A stretch of 50,642 bases of DNA from DASVTR01 sp033855775 (lineage in GTDB: Bacteria > Acidobacteriota > Blastocatellia > Pyrinomonadales > Pyrinomonadaceae): NCBI GenBank assembly GCA_033855775.1, contig JAWVFT010000054.1, positions 1-50,642 on the forward strand, given 5' to 3'. The notes beneath the pieces were generated by a model. That model saw only the letters and a list, made by a program, of their open reading frames with translations. It did not search any database and was not told where the DNA came from. Positions 1 to 7,552 of this stretch are shown here, piece by piece; position 1 is the first letter of the stretch, and every line of letters begins with the position of its first letter. Both the position numbers and the translations under genes were made by a program.

Positions 1-1772
1 GCCCCGACGATTTTTTCCAACACAGGATGACGGCCCTGCTTGATGGACAGTCGCGGCGAATCAACGACGGCGGGGCGAACGTAGCGCTCTTCTTCAGCGA
101 GTTCCGCGAACGACGCGACGACATCCAGATAAGCGACGACGGCGGCGGCGCTCAGAATTTCGTCGCGCTTCTTTCCGACTTCGGCGCAGACCTGACGGAA
201 GAGTCCAGCCTCCAACTCCGCTATGCGTTCCTGCGCGTTGACGACGAGCGATTCGTGCTCTTTGAGTTCGAGGGTCACGAAACGTTCCGAAGCGGCGAGC
301 GTTTGCTTGCGCGTGTAGTCGGCGGGCGCGAGATGCAGGTTGGGCCGCGTCACTTCGATGAAGTAGCCGAAGACCTTGTTGTAGCCGACGCGCAAACTCT
401 TGATGCCTGTGCGCGCTCGCTCGCGCTGTTCCATGTTGGCGAGATAAGCGCGACCGTCGCGCAAGAGAGCGCGCAACCCGTCCAACTCTTCCGAGTAACC
501 CTCGCGGATAATCTTCCCCGGCTCGCTGCGCGTCGGCAACTCGTCCGAGATGGCTTTCTCAATCAAGCCGCACGTCGCTTCACACGACGGCAGCGCGCCG
601 AACAACGCGCCCAAACGCTTCACGTCTCTGTTTAAAATCGAGCGCACTTGCGGAATCGAGCGCAAGCTCTGGCCGAGCGCGAGCATTTCCTGCGCCGTCG
701 CCACGCACGCCCGCACGCGCCCCGACAGCCGCTCAAGGTCGTGCATAAATTCGAGAATCGTAAACAACTCGGCCCGCGCTCGCTGCTGCTCGACGAACCA
801 TGCGACGTGCTCCTGTCGCTGAACAATCGCGGCCACATCCAGCAAGGGCTGGCGCAGCCAACGACGCAGGAGACGCCCGCCCATCGCGGTTCGCGTCCGG
901 TCGAGCGACTTGAGCAACGAAGGCGTCTCGGCATCGCTCTCGAAGAGTTCAAGGCTGCGCATCGTCTGCGCGTCGAGAGCCATAAAGCTTCCAGTGTGAT
1001 AGCTCGTCAGGCGCGTCAGTTGAGTCGCCGCGCTCGTCTGCGTCTCTTTTAAGTAAGCGATGATTGCCCCGGCGGCTGAAGCGGCGAGCGGCCAGCGCGC
1101 CAGCCCGAAAGGAGCGAGCGAGCGCGCCTGAAAATGTTGGAGCAGCGCGCGACGCGCATTCTCGAAAGCGAAATGCTCATCACGGCAACGGGTAATGAAC
1201 CCCGGCAGAGCAAGGCTTTCATCACTCGCGCCCTGCGCCTGCACGAGCAACTCCGACGGCGCGATGCGTTCAAGTTCTGAAATCCCTGCGAGGCCCTCGA
1301 CTTCGGTGGCGGCAAAGTCGCCAGTCGTCACGTCCGCGTAAGCGATGCCAGCGCGTTTCCCGTCGGTCACGTAAGCGGCCAGATAATTGTTAGCCTTGCT
1401 TTGCAGCAAGCCGGGTTCGAGCACGGTTCCGGGCGTGACGACGCGAACGACATCGCGCTCGATGAGATTGCGCCCGCCTTCGACCTTGACCGGCGTTGAA
1501 GAGAGTTGCTCGCAGATGGCAACGCGATGCCCGCGCGCGATGAGCGTCGCCAGGTGCCGCTCAAGACTGTGATAAGGAATGCCCGCCAACGGCACGCGTA
1601 TGTTCTTGCCCATCGGCTTGGAGGTCAGCACGATGTCCAGTTCGCGCGAGAGTAGGCGCGCGTCGTCGTCAAAGGTTTCGTAGAAGTCGCCGATGCGAAA
1701 GAGCAGGACGGCATCGCGGTGACGCTGCTTGATGTCCAGATATTGTTGATAAAGGGGCGTCTGGTTCGTCAT
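1..1772 (-). CDS. mutS: DNA mismatch repair protein MutS, N-terminal 590 codons (partial, runs off left edge)
   Basis: MutS recognises base mismatches and small loops and starts methyl-independent or MutL-dependent repair in the cytoplasm. The minus-strand frame is open from the ATG at 1772 to the window edge. It starts MTNQTPLYQQYLDIKQ, followed by the mismatch-binding domain with the Phe-X-Glu motif in FRIGDFYETF, where F and E contact the mispaired base. Connector, lever and clamp regions follow. The last residues visible, GRHPVLE, are the conserved stretch just before the ATPase domain, so Walker A and B lie outside the window. The ATG is only 3 nt after the stop of the upstream nuclease-like gene, implying a two-gene operon with translational coupling. 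Identity is certain; only completeness cannot be judged. Confidence 0.97.
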   Translation of the reverse strand, partial: MTNQTPLYQQYLDIKQRHRDAVLLFRIGDFYETFDDDARLLSRELDIVLTSKPMGKNIRVPLAGIPYHSLERHLATLIARGHRVAICEQLSSTPVKVEGGRNLIERDVVRVVTPGTVLEPGLLQSKANNYLAAYVTDGKRAGIAYADVTTGDFAATEVEGLAGISELERIAPSELLVQAQGASDESLALPGFITRCRDEHFAFENARRALLQHFQARSLAPFGLARWPLAASAAGAIIAYLKETQTSAATQLTRLTSYHTGSFMALDAQTMRSLELFESDAETPSLLKSLDRTRTAMGGRLLRRWLRQPLLDVAAIVQRQEHVAWFVEQQRARAELFTILEFMHDLERLSGRVRACVATAQEMLALGQSLRSIPQVRSILNRDVKRLGALFGALPSCEATCGLIEKAISDELPTRSEPGKIIREGYSEELDGLRALLRDGRAYLANMEQRERARTGIKSLRVGYNKVFGYFIEVTRPNLHLAPADYTRKQTLAASERFVTLELKEHESLVVNAQERIAELEAGLFRQVCAEVGKKRDEILSAAAVVAYLDVVASFAELAEEERYVRPAVVDSPRLSIKQGRHPVLEKIVG

Positions 1773-1775
1773 CTG

Positions 1776-2504
1776 TCACTCGAAAAAACTGCCGAGTAAA
1801 TCTTCGACGGAAATGAGAGCGCGGCGCAGTTGACTCAGTTGCTCAAAGCTGAGAATCGCCGTGACGCGACCGATTTCATGAAAGGCTCCGGTGTTGGCCT
1901 GACTCAAGCTGCGGCGCGCTCGATTCGTGTCGCGCTCGCTGGCGACGATGAGGAACGGCTTCGAGCGTTGGGCTTCGTAGGCGCGCTTGAGCTTGGCGAG
2001 CGCGGCGTCTATGTTGCCTTTATGCTGCACCTCGAAGACGTGGCTCAGGCGCGGGCTGTCCACGCTCTTGCGCCACACCACATCGTAATACTCAAATTCC
2101 TTCTGCGCGTGATAGCCGAGCACGCGACCGATGTCTATCAACATCTGCTGAACGTCGCCGTGCGTGAGCGGCGCAACGCTTGTCGAGAATTGTCCCGCCG
2201 AATCCGCTTGAGAAAAATCCAGAGCTTCGTCTGACACGCGCTTGCGACCCAGGGCTGTGATTGACCAATGGCCGTGACGACGCTCAAGCTGTCGTTGCTC
2301 GGAGAGTTGGACGCCCGCGCGCTGCACAAGTCGTCGCCACTGCTGGCTATGCCCGTTATCCGCGCCCAGAGCTTCCGCCTCGTCTAACTGCGGGAAATAT
2401 GCGACGAGGCGCGCGTAGAGAAAGCGCACGTCTTCGACGCCGCCTGTCGCAACTAATTCTTGGAGAATCGGCAGTTCTATCCGCGCGACTCCGGGGTACG
2501 CCAT
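1776..2504 (-). CDS. Putative PD-(D/E)XK nuclease-like protein coupled to mutS
   Basis: 242 residues, not a named family that I recognise. The N-terminal ~100 residues look like a winged-helix domain: helix-rich, ending in GHWSITALGRKRV, reminiscent of the Mrr N-terminal fold. The C-terminal half carries YYDVVW, then FEVQHKG, then an alternating strand ending in PFLIVAS. The D...E-x-Q-x-K pattern resembles the catalytic core of restriction-endonuclease-like folds. It could therefore be a DNA-binding endonuclease, or a catalytically altered relative. It precedes mutS by 3 nt on the same strand, which suggests a repair or genome-surveillance role. The ATG at 2504 has only a weak Shine-Dalgarno match. 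Function is inferred from motif shape and context, not from recognised homology. Confidence 0.6.
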   Translation of the reverse strand: MAYPGVARIELPILQELVATGGVEDVRFLYARLVAYFPQLDEAEALGADNGHSQQWRRLVQRAGVQLSEQRQLERRHGHWSITALGRKRVSDEALDFSQADSAGQFSTSVAPLTHGDVQQMLIDIGRVLGYHAQKEFEYYDVVWRKSVDSPRLSHVFEVQHKGNIDAALAKLKRAYEAQRSKPFLIVASERDTNRARRSLSQANTGAFHEIGRVTAILSFEQLSQLRRALISVEDLLGSFFE

Positions 2505-2512
2505 CGCCTAAA

Positions 2513-2569
2513 TTTGTCAGGTTAGTCAAGATAGAGGCCATGCAATATTTTGGCTACTCTCCTGACAAA
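2513..2569. promoter_or_regulatory. 9-bp inverted repeat upstream of the nuclease/mutS operon
   Basis: TTTGTCAGG at 2513-2521 and CCTGACAAA at 2561-2569 are perfect inverted copies separated by 39 bp. They sit directly in front of the 2504 start. The spacing of about five helical turns would suit a pair of operator half-sites for a looping or dimeric repressor. No regulator is identifiable from sequence. Confidence 0.35.
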
Positions 2570-2601
2570 GTTACAAGAGAAAGCCTGCGCCTCGCAAGCC
2601 A

Positions 2602-2727
2602 AGACGCGACGCGGAGACGCTGAGACACGGAGACGCGGCGACAAAGCGAAGATAGCAGGACTCTGAAGTCACGCTGTTCTTTCTTTATCGCCGCGTCTCT
2701 ACGTCGCCTTGGTCGCCGCGCCTCAGT
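2602..2727. repeat. Octamer-type inverted repeat element after ftsH
   Basis: The left arm (2602-2643) is a degenerate tandem of GACGCGGA-like octamers. The right arm (2688-2727) is its approximate reverse complement, built from CGCGTCTC-like units. The element ends a few bases before the ftsH stop codon. A closely related octamer element occupies 42395-42520, so this is a dispersed family and not a unique hairpin. It could fold into a long imperfect stem in the ftsH-nuclease transcript. Confidence 0.7.
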
Positions 2728-2731
2728 TATT

Positions 2732-4528
2732 TCATGCGGCGGCTTGTGCCGCGTTTTCCGTCAGGTTGAAGCAGAGATGAATCTCTTCGGAGTCGAGCGT
2801 GTCGCGCTCCATCAAGCCTTCGACCAGCCGCCCGATGCAATCGCGCTTCTCGTCAACGACGGCGCAGGCGCGCTGCATCTGCGCGTTGATGATTTCATTG
2901 GTCGCTTGCTCAACACGGTCAAGCAAGGCTTGGCTGTGCGGGTCTTCAGGTTTGCCCAGATGAATCGGCCCAAGCGGGCTCATGCCAAACTCGGCGACCA
3001 TCTTGCGCGCTATCTCGACGGCTCGCTCGATGTCGTTGGAGGCTCCCGCCGTCATCGTGTCGAGCAACACTTGCTCCGCCGCTCGCCCGCCGAGCAGCAT
3101 CGCAATCTGGTCTTCCAGATATTCGCGCTTCTTCATCAAGCGGTCACGCTCCGGCAAAGACTGCGTGACGCCGAGAGCGCGACCGCGCGGCAGGATAGAG
3201 ACTTTGTGAATCGGGTCGCCGTCCTTGACGGCAAGGCCGACCGCCACATGTCCGGCTTCATGCACAGCCGTCACATAGCGTTCCTCGTCATCCATCATGA
3301 AGCCCTGCCGCTCCGCGCCCATCAATATTTTGTCGCGCGCATACTCGACGTGCTTGCGCGCGATGGCTTCGGAGCCGTCGCGTGTGGCGGCAATCGCCGC
3401 TTCGTTGAGCAGGTTGGCGAGGTCTGCGCCGGAGAAGCCGGGCGTGCCACGCGCAATCCATTTCAAGTCGAGAACGGGTTCGAGTTTGAGTCCGTGCGCG
3501 TGAACCTTCAGGATTTCTTCGCGGCCATTCTTGTCCGCGAGATTGACGACGACCTCGCGGTCGAAGCGACCGGGACGCGTCAAAGCGCTGTCCAGAATGT
3601 CCGGGCGATTCGTGGAAGCGATGACGACGACGCCGCTCGATTGGTCGAAGCCATCCATCTCGACCAGCAGTTGATTGAGCGTCTGGTCCTGGTCTGCCGA
3701 AGCGGAATCGTTGCCGCGCCCGCGCTGGCGACCCAGAGCGTCAATCTCGTCTATAAAAATCACGCAGGGCGAAAGCTTGCGCGCTTCCGTAAAAAGACGA
3801 CGCACGCGCGCCGCGCCGAGTCCGGCAAACTTTTCCTGAAAGCTTGAGCCTGAGACGGACAGGAAAGGCACGTGCGCTTCGTTGGCGGCGGCGCGGGCCA
3901 GCATCGTCTTGCCCGTTCCCGGCGGGCCGGAGAGCAGTATGCCGCGCGGAGCGCGTCCACCGAGGCGACCAAACTTCGAAGGGTCGCGCAGGAACTCGAT
4001 TGTCTCCGACAACTCAGCCTTGGCTTCGTCAACGCCTGCCACATCCTTGAAGCTGACGGACTGCGTATCCTTCGCGTCAACCAGATTAAAGTCGCCGCCG
4101 CGCCCGCCCATGCTGGCGTAGACGCGCCAACCGATGAAGGCGAAGGCCGCAACGGTCAGCAGCGGAATCAGCCAGGTCATCGCCGTCGAGAGCGGGCTCG
4201 GTCGCAGCGAAACATATTCGACCGGCACGTTGTTCTTCTGAAAGATGCTGACGATGGCTTGCTGTTGAGCTTGATAGACGGTCGCCTGCAAGAGCGTGCC
4301 GTCCTGCCGCGTGAGCGTGATGAGGTCGCCGTCAACGTTCAGAGACTTGACGGTCGGGCTTTCACCGAGCGAGAGCAACTGCGTCGAGTTAATCTCCGTC
4401 ACGACCGGCTGGCGACGCTGGTAAATAATAAAAAGGCTCGCGCAGATGAGCAGCAGCAGCAGCCCGCTGGCGACAATCATGCTGGCTTTCTGGGAACGGG
4501 GGAGCAGACGAGGCAAAGGGGACGGCAT
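2732..4528 (-). CDS. ftsH: ATP-dependent zinc metalloprotease FtsH
   Basis: Membrane-anchored AAA+ protease that extracts and degrades misfolded membrane proteins and some soluble regulators. Two transmembrane segments (about residues 17-37 and 117-137) flank a periplasmic domain. The AAA module has Walker A GPPGTGKT (about 202-209), Walker B FIDEIDALGRQ and the second region of homology ending RPGRFDR. The protease domain carries the HEAGH zinc site and a downstream Asp in ASNDIE. The aromatic pore loop reads FQEKFAGLG. The ATG at 4528 sits 7 nt from AGGAG and gives 598 residues, slightly short for the family; a GTG one codon earlier is also possible. The start is preceded by a candidate promoter at 4591-4618. 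It may be one of several paralogues. Confidence 0.95.
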   Translation of the reverse strand: MPSPLPRLLPRSQKASMIVASGLLLLLICASLFIIYQRRQPVVTEINSTQLLSLGESPTVKSLNVDGDLITLTRQDGTLLQATVYQAQQQAIVSIFQKNNVPVEYVSLRPSPLSTAMTWLIPLLTVAAFAFIGWRVYASMGGRGGDFNLVDAKDTQSVSFKDVAGVDEAKAELSETIEFLRDPSKFGRLGGRAPRGILLSGPPGTGKTMLARAAANEAHVPFLSVSGSSFQEKFAGLGAARVRRLFTEARKLSPCVIFIDEIDALGRQRGRGNDSASADQDQTLNQLLVEMDGFDQSSGVVVIASTNRPDILDSALTRPGRFDREVVVNLADKNGREEILKVHAHGLKLEPVLDLKWIARGTPGFSGADLANLLNEAAIAATRDGSEAIARKHVEYARDKILMGAERQGFMMDDEERYVTAVHEAGHVAVGLAVKDGDPIHKVSILPRGRALGVTQSLPERDRLMKKREYLEDQIAMLLGGRAAEQVLLDTMTAGASNDIERAVEIARKMVAEFGMSPLGPIHLGKPEDPHSQALLDRVEQATNEIINAQMQRACAVVDEKRDCIGRLVEGLMERDTLDSEEIHLCFNLTENAAQAAA

Positions 4529-4590
4529 CACAGTTCTCCTGCACTTGGGCGACGCGGAACAAGGGGAAGGCCGCCTGTGCTGACGAATTA

Positions 4591-4618
4591 ATAATACAAA
4601 GAAACGGGTTTGAGTTAA
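4591..4618 (-). promoter_or_regulatory. Candidate sigma-70-like promoter of ftsH
   Basis: On the minus strand TTAACT (4618-4613) and TATTAT (4596-4591) are separated by 16 bp. Transcription would begin near 4584, leaving an untranslated leader of roughly 55 nt before the ftsH start. Four of six and five of six bases match the consensus hexamers. No experimental support is visible. Confidence 0.4.
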
Positions 4619-5090
4619 GCAGAAACGACGGGGGCGCGAATCAGAACCGAAATGTTGACGAGCAGCCCTACTTGAATCCGCCCGCGCGGGTAAGGCCCGA
4701 TGCGAACGTCATCAAACACTTTACCGCCAAGCGGCTCAGAAGTCCAGCCCGATAATTCCTTCGATTTTCGTTTGAACACCCTCAGCCAACGAGCCAACCG
4801 CGGCCATGAGTGCTCTGCTTGACATCGTGCGTTCCGATGTCTGTTGACTTGCTCCGGTTGCCGTATAAAGTTTGAAGTTGTCACACTGAATCGCCGCCGC
4901 TTCGAAATGGAACACAGCGACCGTGGACGACGCGACACGTTTCAATACAACTCTCGCCCCAACAATTATCTTCGATTGTCGCTCAATACCTGAGATAAAA
5001 ACTTAAACAAAGAAATAGCAGAGCTTAAGCTGTGGGGGCGGTCGTCAGCGAACAACTGGCATAGACATTGCTCATAGCGAGAGTCAGGCG
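4619..5090. other. Intergenic stretch without a supported gene
   Basis: About 470 bp between the ftsH promoter region and the small membrane protein gene. Two minus-strand frames are partly open (4736-4945 and 4615-4938). Their translations look non-random in patches, for example ALMAAVGSLAEGVQTKIEGI in one and IQVGLLVNISVLIRAP in the other. They could be pieces of one frameshifted, decayed gene, but neither has a good ribosome binding site or a family I recognise. Confidence 0.4.
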
Positions 5091-5104
5091 GGTTCAGTTG
5101 AACC
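5091..5104. promoter_or_regulatory. Palindrome GGTTCAGTTGAACC, possible operator
   Basis: A 14-bp palindrome with perfect 6-bp arms and a 2-bp centre lies about 40 bp upstream of the start codon of the 48-residue membrane protein. Position and symmetry fit a repressor site or a promoter-proximal element. Nothing identifies the binding protein. Confidence 0.35.
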
Positions 5105-5144
5105 AAAACTTTGACAGGGACGATAAAAAAAGGAGAAAGCTAAA

Positions 5145-5291
5145 ATGTTGTGGACAATCCTGGTAGTGCTTCTGGTCTTGTGGTTAATCGGCGCCATCGG
5201 TGGAATCGGCGGCAGTCTCATTCACCTGCTGCTTGTTGTGGCGCTCATAGTGCTGGTCATCAACTTACTGACTGGTCGTCGCACGGTCTAA
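5145..5291 (+). CDS. lmo0937-family small membrane protein
   Basis: 48 residues starting MLWTILVVLLVLWLIG and ending LLTGRRTV. It is almost entirely hydrophobic, with two short transmembrane segments joined at a Gly-rich turn (GGIGGS). This matches the widespread lmo0937/DUF5670 family of tiny membrane proteins of unknown function, often linked to envelope stress. AGGAG at 5131-5135 lies 9 nt upstream of the ATG. A strong terminator follows at 5324-5380, so the gene is a monocistronic unit. Confidence 0.85.
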   Translation: MLWTILVVLLVLWLIGAIGGIGGSLIHLLLVVALIVLVINLLTGRRTV

Positions 5292-5323
5292 GCCTGAAGG
5301 CTTAAACAGCAGACATCACATCT

Positions 5324-5380
5324 CAAAAAAGAATCAGGGACGCTTAACACAAACGGCGTCTCCTGATTCTTTCTCTTTTA
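5324..5380 (+). terminator. Rho-independent terminator after the small membrane protein
   Basis: AGAATCAGG-GACGC and GCGTC-TCCTGATTCT form a stem of about 14 bp with one bulge around a short A-rich loop. The plus strand continues with TTTCTCTTTT, and an A-run lies on the other side. It can terminate the plus-strand small gene and, because of the flanking A-tract, possibly also the convergent M14 peptidase gene. Confidence 0.75.
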
Positions 5381-5405
5381 TATATCTCAACCAAACTTCG
5401 CCGGA

Positions 5406-7232
5406 CTAAAAAGCGACCAGCTTTACGTTCGCAAGATTCGAAGTGATTCTTCCGACCGGATAAAGATTCATCTGCGCGTCCCAATAGGGCGAGCGTTCGT
5501 AAAAGAATCGCAGGCGGTCGCGCGAACTGGCCGCGAACTTCGGGTCAGTGGCGACGCGCTTTTCAAACTCCGCGCGCAGGCTCTCGTCCTTCGCCAGCAT
5601 CTCGCGCGCCAGCTTTTCCAGCACGTAATCTTCCCCGCTCTCTTTCTGTTCAAAGATGGCGTTGAAGAAGCCCCACGCGACGAACGAATCCGGCGACTGC
5701 GGCTCAAGCAGATAGACTGCGACGCGCGCCGCCGGTTGATCCATCGGGATAAGGACAGAGCCCGCGGGAAACGTTCTGCGCTCTTTGACCGGCTTAGTCT
5801 TGAACGAAGGCATCACGCGCCCCTCGAAGGGACTCGAAGCCCACGTCGCGTCCGTGAAACGATAGCTTTCGACTTCTATCGTCGTCGGCGCGGCGAGCCT
5901 TTGCAGGCGCAAGCCATGAGCGGCGAGCACATCAATCACGCTTTTCCATTGCGGCGGCACGATGTAGTAAAGCGGAACGGAGGCAGAGGCCGTCACCTTC
6001 GCTTCCTCGTAGAGCGGCACGGTCATGTCAATCGGTTTCGTCCCGAAGACGACGCGCACCGCGCCCGACACGTCGCTCAACTCCGTGCGCGATTCGACGG
6101 CCTTCAATTGAAAGGGCTTCGATTTTTCCGTCAACTCGAAACTGAGCGGGTAAGCGCGCGAAGGATTAAAGACGCGCCCCTCTGCCACCGTCTGCTCGTC
6201 TGCCTGCCGCACGGCGCGAAGCAAACTTTCCGGGTCACGATTCACCTCTTCGAGCGCTGCCTTCAACAGTTCGTAAGTTCCAAGCACGCGCGGGCGATAA
6301 GGCTTGAGCATGTGCGTTTCAATCAGGAGGCCGGGACGATTGCGCACCGGCGTGTAGCCGGTCGAGAAACGCGGCGGCGCGATGAAGCTGTCAAGGCCTT
6401 TCGTCAAATCACGATTGTCTCGAAACTCCATGTAGGGCGAGGTCGGATAGCCGGCCGCGATGGTCGCGGGAATGATGCGCCCTTCGAAAGCCGCGCGCTC
6501 CCATTGGAGCACGGGCGCGGGCGCGTTCTCGTGCTGCTCATACTGGTAAGTAATGACGTACTGGTAGTCCGCGCCGTCCGTCACATGACAATCGATAAAG
6601 AGGTCTGGATTCCACTGCGTCCAGAGCTTGAGCCACGCGCGCGTCTCCGGCGCGTCGGCCTTCATGTAATCGCGGTTCAAGTTAAGATTGGCGGACGTGA
6701 CGCGCCAGCCCATCTCCGCCGGGCCGTCTTGATTGATACGATTGAACGGGCCGAAACGCTCATGCCCGTCCGTGTTGTAGATGGGAATGAACAGCAGGAC
6801 GAGCTTATCGAGCAGGCGCGGCTGCGTCTTGGTGATAGCGATGTCACGAAGCAGAGCCAGCCCCGCATCCTTGCCGTCGGACTCGCCCGGATGAATGCAA
6901 GCCTGTATGAGCACGACGGCCTTGCCCGCGCGCCGCGCAGACTCAGGAGTGAATGTGCCTCCAGTCGCGGCGACGAGCAGCGGCAACGAGCGGCCTTCCC
7001 CGCTCTCGCCAAAGCTCGTCATGCGAATCAGAGACGAAGCGGCGGCCAGCTTGCGGCTGTAAGCCATCGTCTCATCGTAACGCGGCGTCTCGCGGTAATC
7101 CGTCTTTTCGGCGTAGGTCTGCCATTCGGGCGGAACGGCCTTTGTCGAGCTTTGAGCCATGACGAAATGATGGCTGCTGCCGCACACGATTGCAAGCAGC
7201 AGGACGATGAACGAGACACTGAAACGGCGCAT
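5406..7232 (-). CDS. Secreted M14-family zinc carboxypeptidase
   Basis: Exported metallopeptidase that removes C-terminal residues from peptides. The ATG at 7232 has GGAG 9 nt upstream and gives 608 residues beginning MRRFSVSFIV, with a signal peptide ending near VMAQS. A longer TTG start at 7247 is less likely because that GGAG would fall inside the coding sequence. Zinc ligands are visible as H114-x-x-E117 in IHPGES and H216 in DCHVTDG; the catalytic Glu is in LLIETHM. The C-terminal ~250 residues are an additional domain with no motif I recognise. It is divergent from an M1 aminopeptidase gene, so the pair may serve extracellular or periplasmic protein scavenging. Confidence 0.9.
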   Translation of the reverse strand: MRRFSVSFIVLLLAIVCGSSHHFVMAQSSTKAVPPEWQTYAEKTDYRETPRYDETMAYSRKLAAASSLIRMTSFGESGEGRSLPLLVAATGGTFTPESARRAGKAVVLIQACIHPGESDGKDAGLALLRDIAITKTQPRLLDKLVLLFIPIYNTDGHERFGPFNRINQDGPAEMGWRVTSANLNLNRDYMKADAPETRAWLKLWTQWNPDLFIDCHVTDGADYQYVITYQYEQHENAPAPVLQWERAAFEGRIIPATIAAGYPTSPYMEFRDNRDLTKGLDSFIAPPRFSTGYTPVRNRPGLLIETHMLKPYRPRVLGTYELLKAALEEVNRDPESLLRAVRQADEQTVAEGRVFNPSRAYPLSFELTEKSKPFQLKAVESRTELSDVSGAVRVVFGTKPIDMTVPLYEEAKVTASASVPLYYIVPPQWKSVIDVLAAHGLRLQRLAAPTTIEVESYRFTDATWASSPFEGRVMPSFKTKPVKERRTFPAGSVLIPMDQPAARVAVYLLEPQSPDSFVAWGFFNAIFEQKESGEDYVLEKLAREMLAKDESLRAEFEKRVATDPKFAASSRDRLRFFYERSPYWDAQMNLYPVGRITSNLANVKLVAF

Positions 7233-7309
7233 GAGTTTTTTCTCCAACGTGAATTAACGATGGCCGCAGCCAACAGCGGAAGCGAGCATCTCTGACAGCG
7301 ACTTTTTCA

Positions 7310-7338
7310 ACTATACGATTCATCAAGAGCGTAAGCAA
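7310..7338 (-). promoter_or_regulatory. Candidate sigma-70 promoter of the M14 peptidase gene
   Basis: On the minus strand TTGCTT (7338-7333) and TATAGT (7315-7310) are separated by exactly 17 bp, giving a leader of about 70 nt before the ATG at 7232. It is among the better consensus matches in the window. The rest of the 7233-7552 gap, between the divergent peptidase genes, shows no further clear signal. Confidence 0.55.
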
Positions 7339-7552
7339 AATCCCTGCGCGAAGCTCATCTATTTTGACAGACGCGCTCCCCGCTCTTTCATCAACATGAT
7401 GAAGCGTTAGCTCGCTTCGCCAATTGAAAAGGAAGAGCTTGCATTCGTCGCCCCTGTAGCTTTGCCAAGTCGGAGAAGCGTAAGGCACAATTGGCTTTGC
7501 GTCTTCGGGCCGCACGTTTTCAACTTTCAATCGTTGCCGGAAAGGGCTTTTG

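Noticed and set aside
4615..4945. Possible frameshifted small gene on the minus strand
   Set aside because: Two overlapping frames each look partly protein-like, but no family, ribosome site or consistent break point can be shown, so it is described only as an intergenic stretch.
5736..7295. A 519-codon plus-strand open frame opposite the M14 peptidase
   Set aside because: Arg/His-rich translation with no motif, typical of the antisense frame of a GC-rich gene; the minus-strand frame has zinc ligands and a signal peptide.
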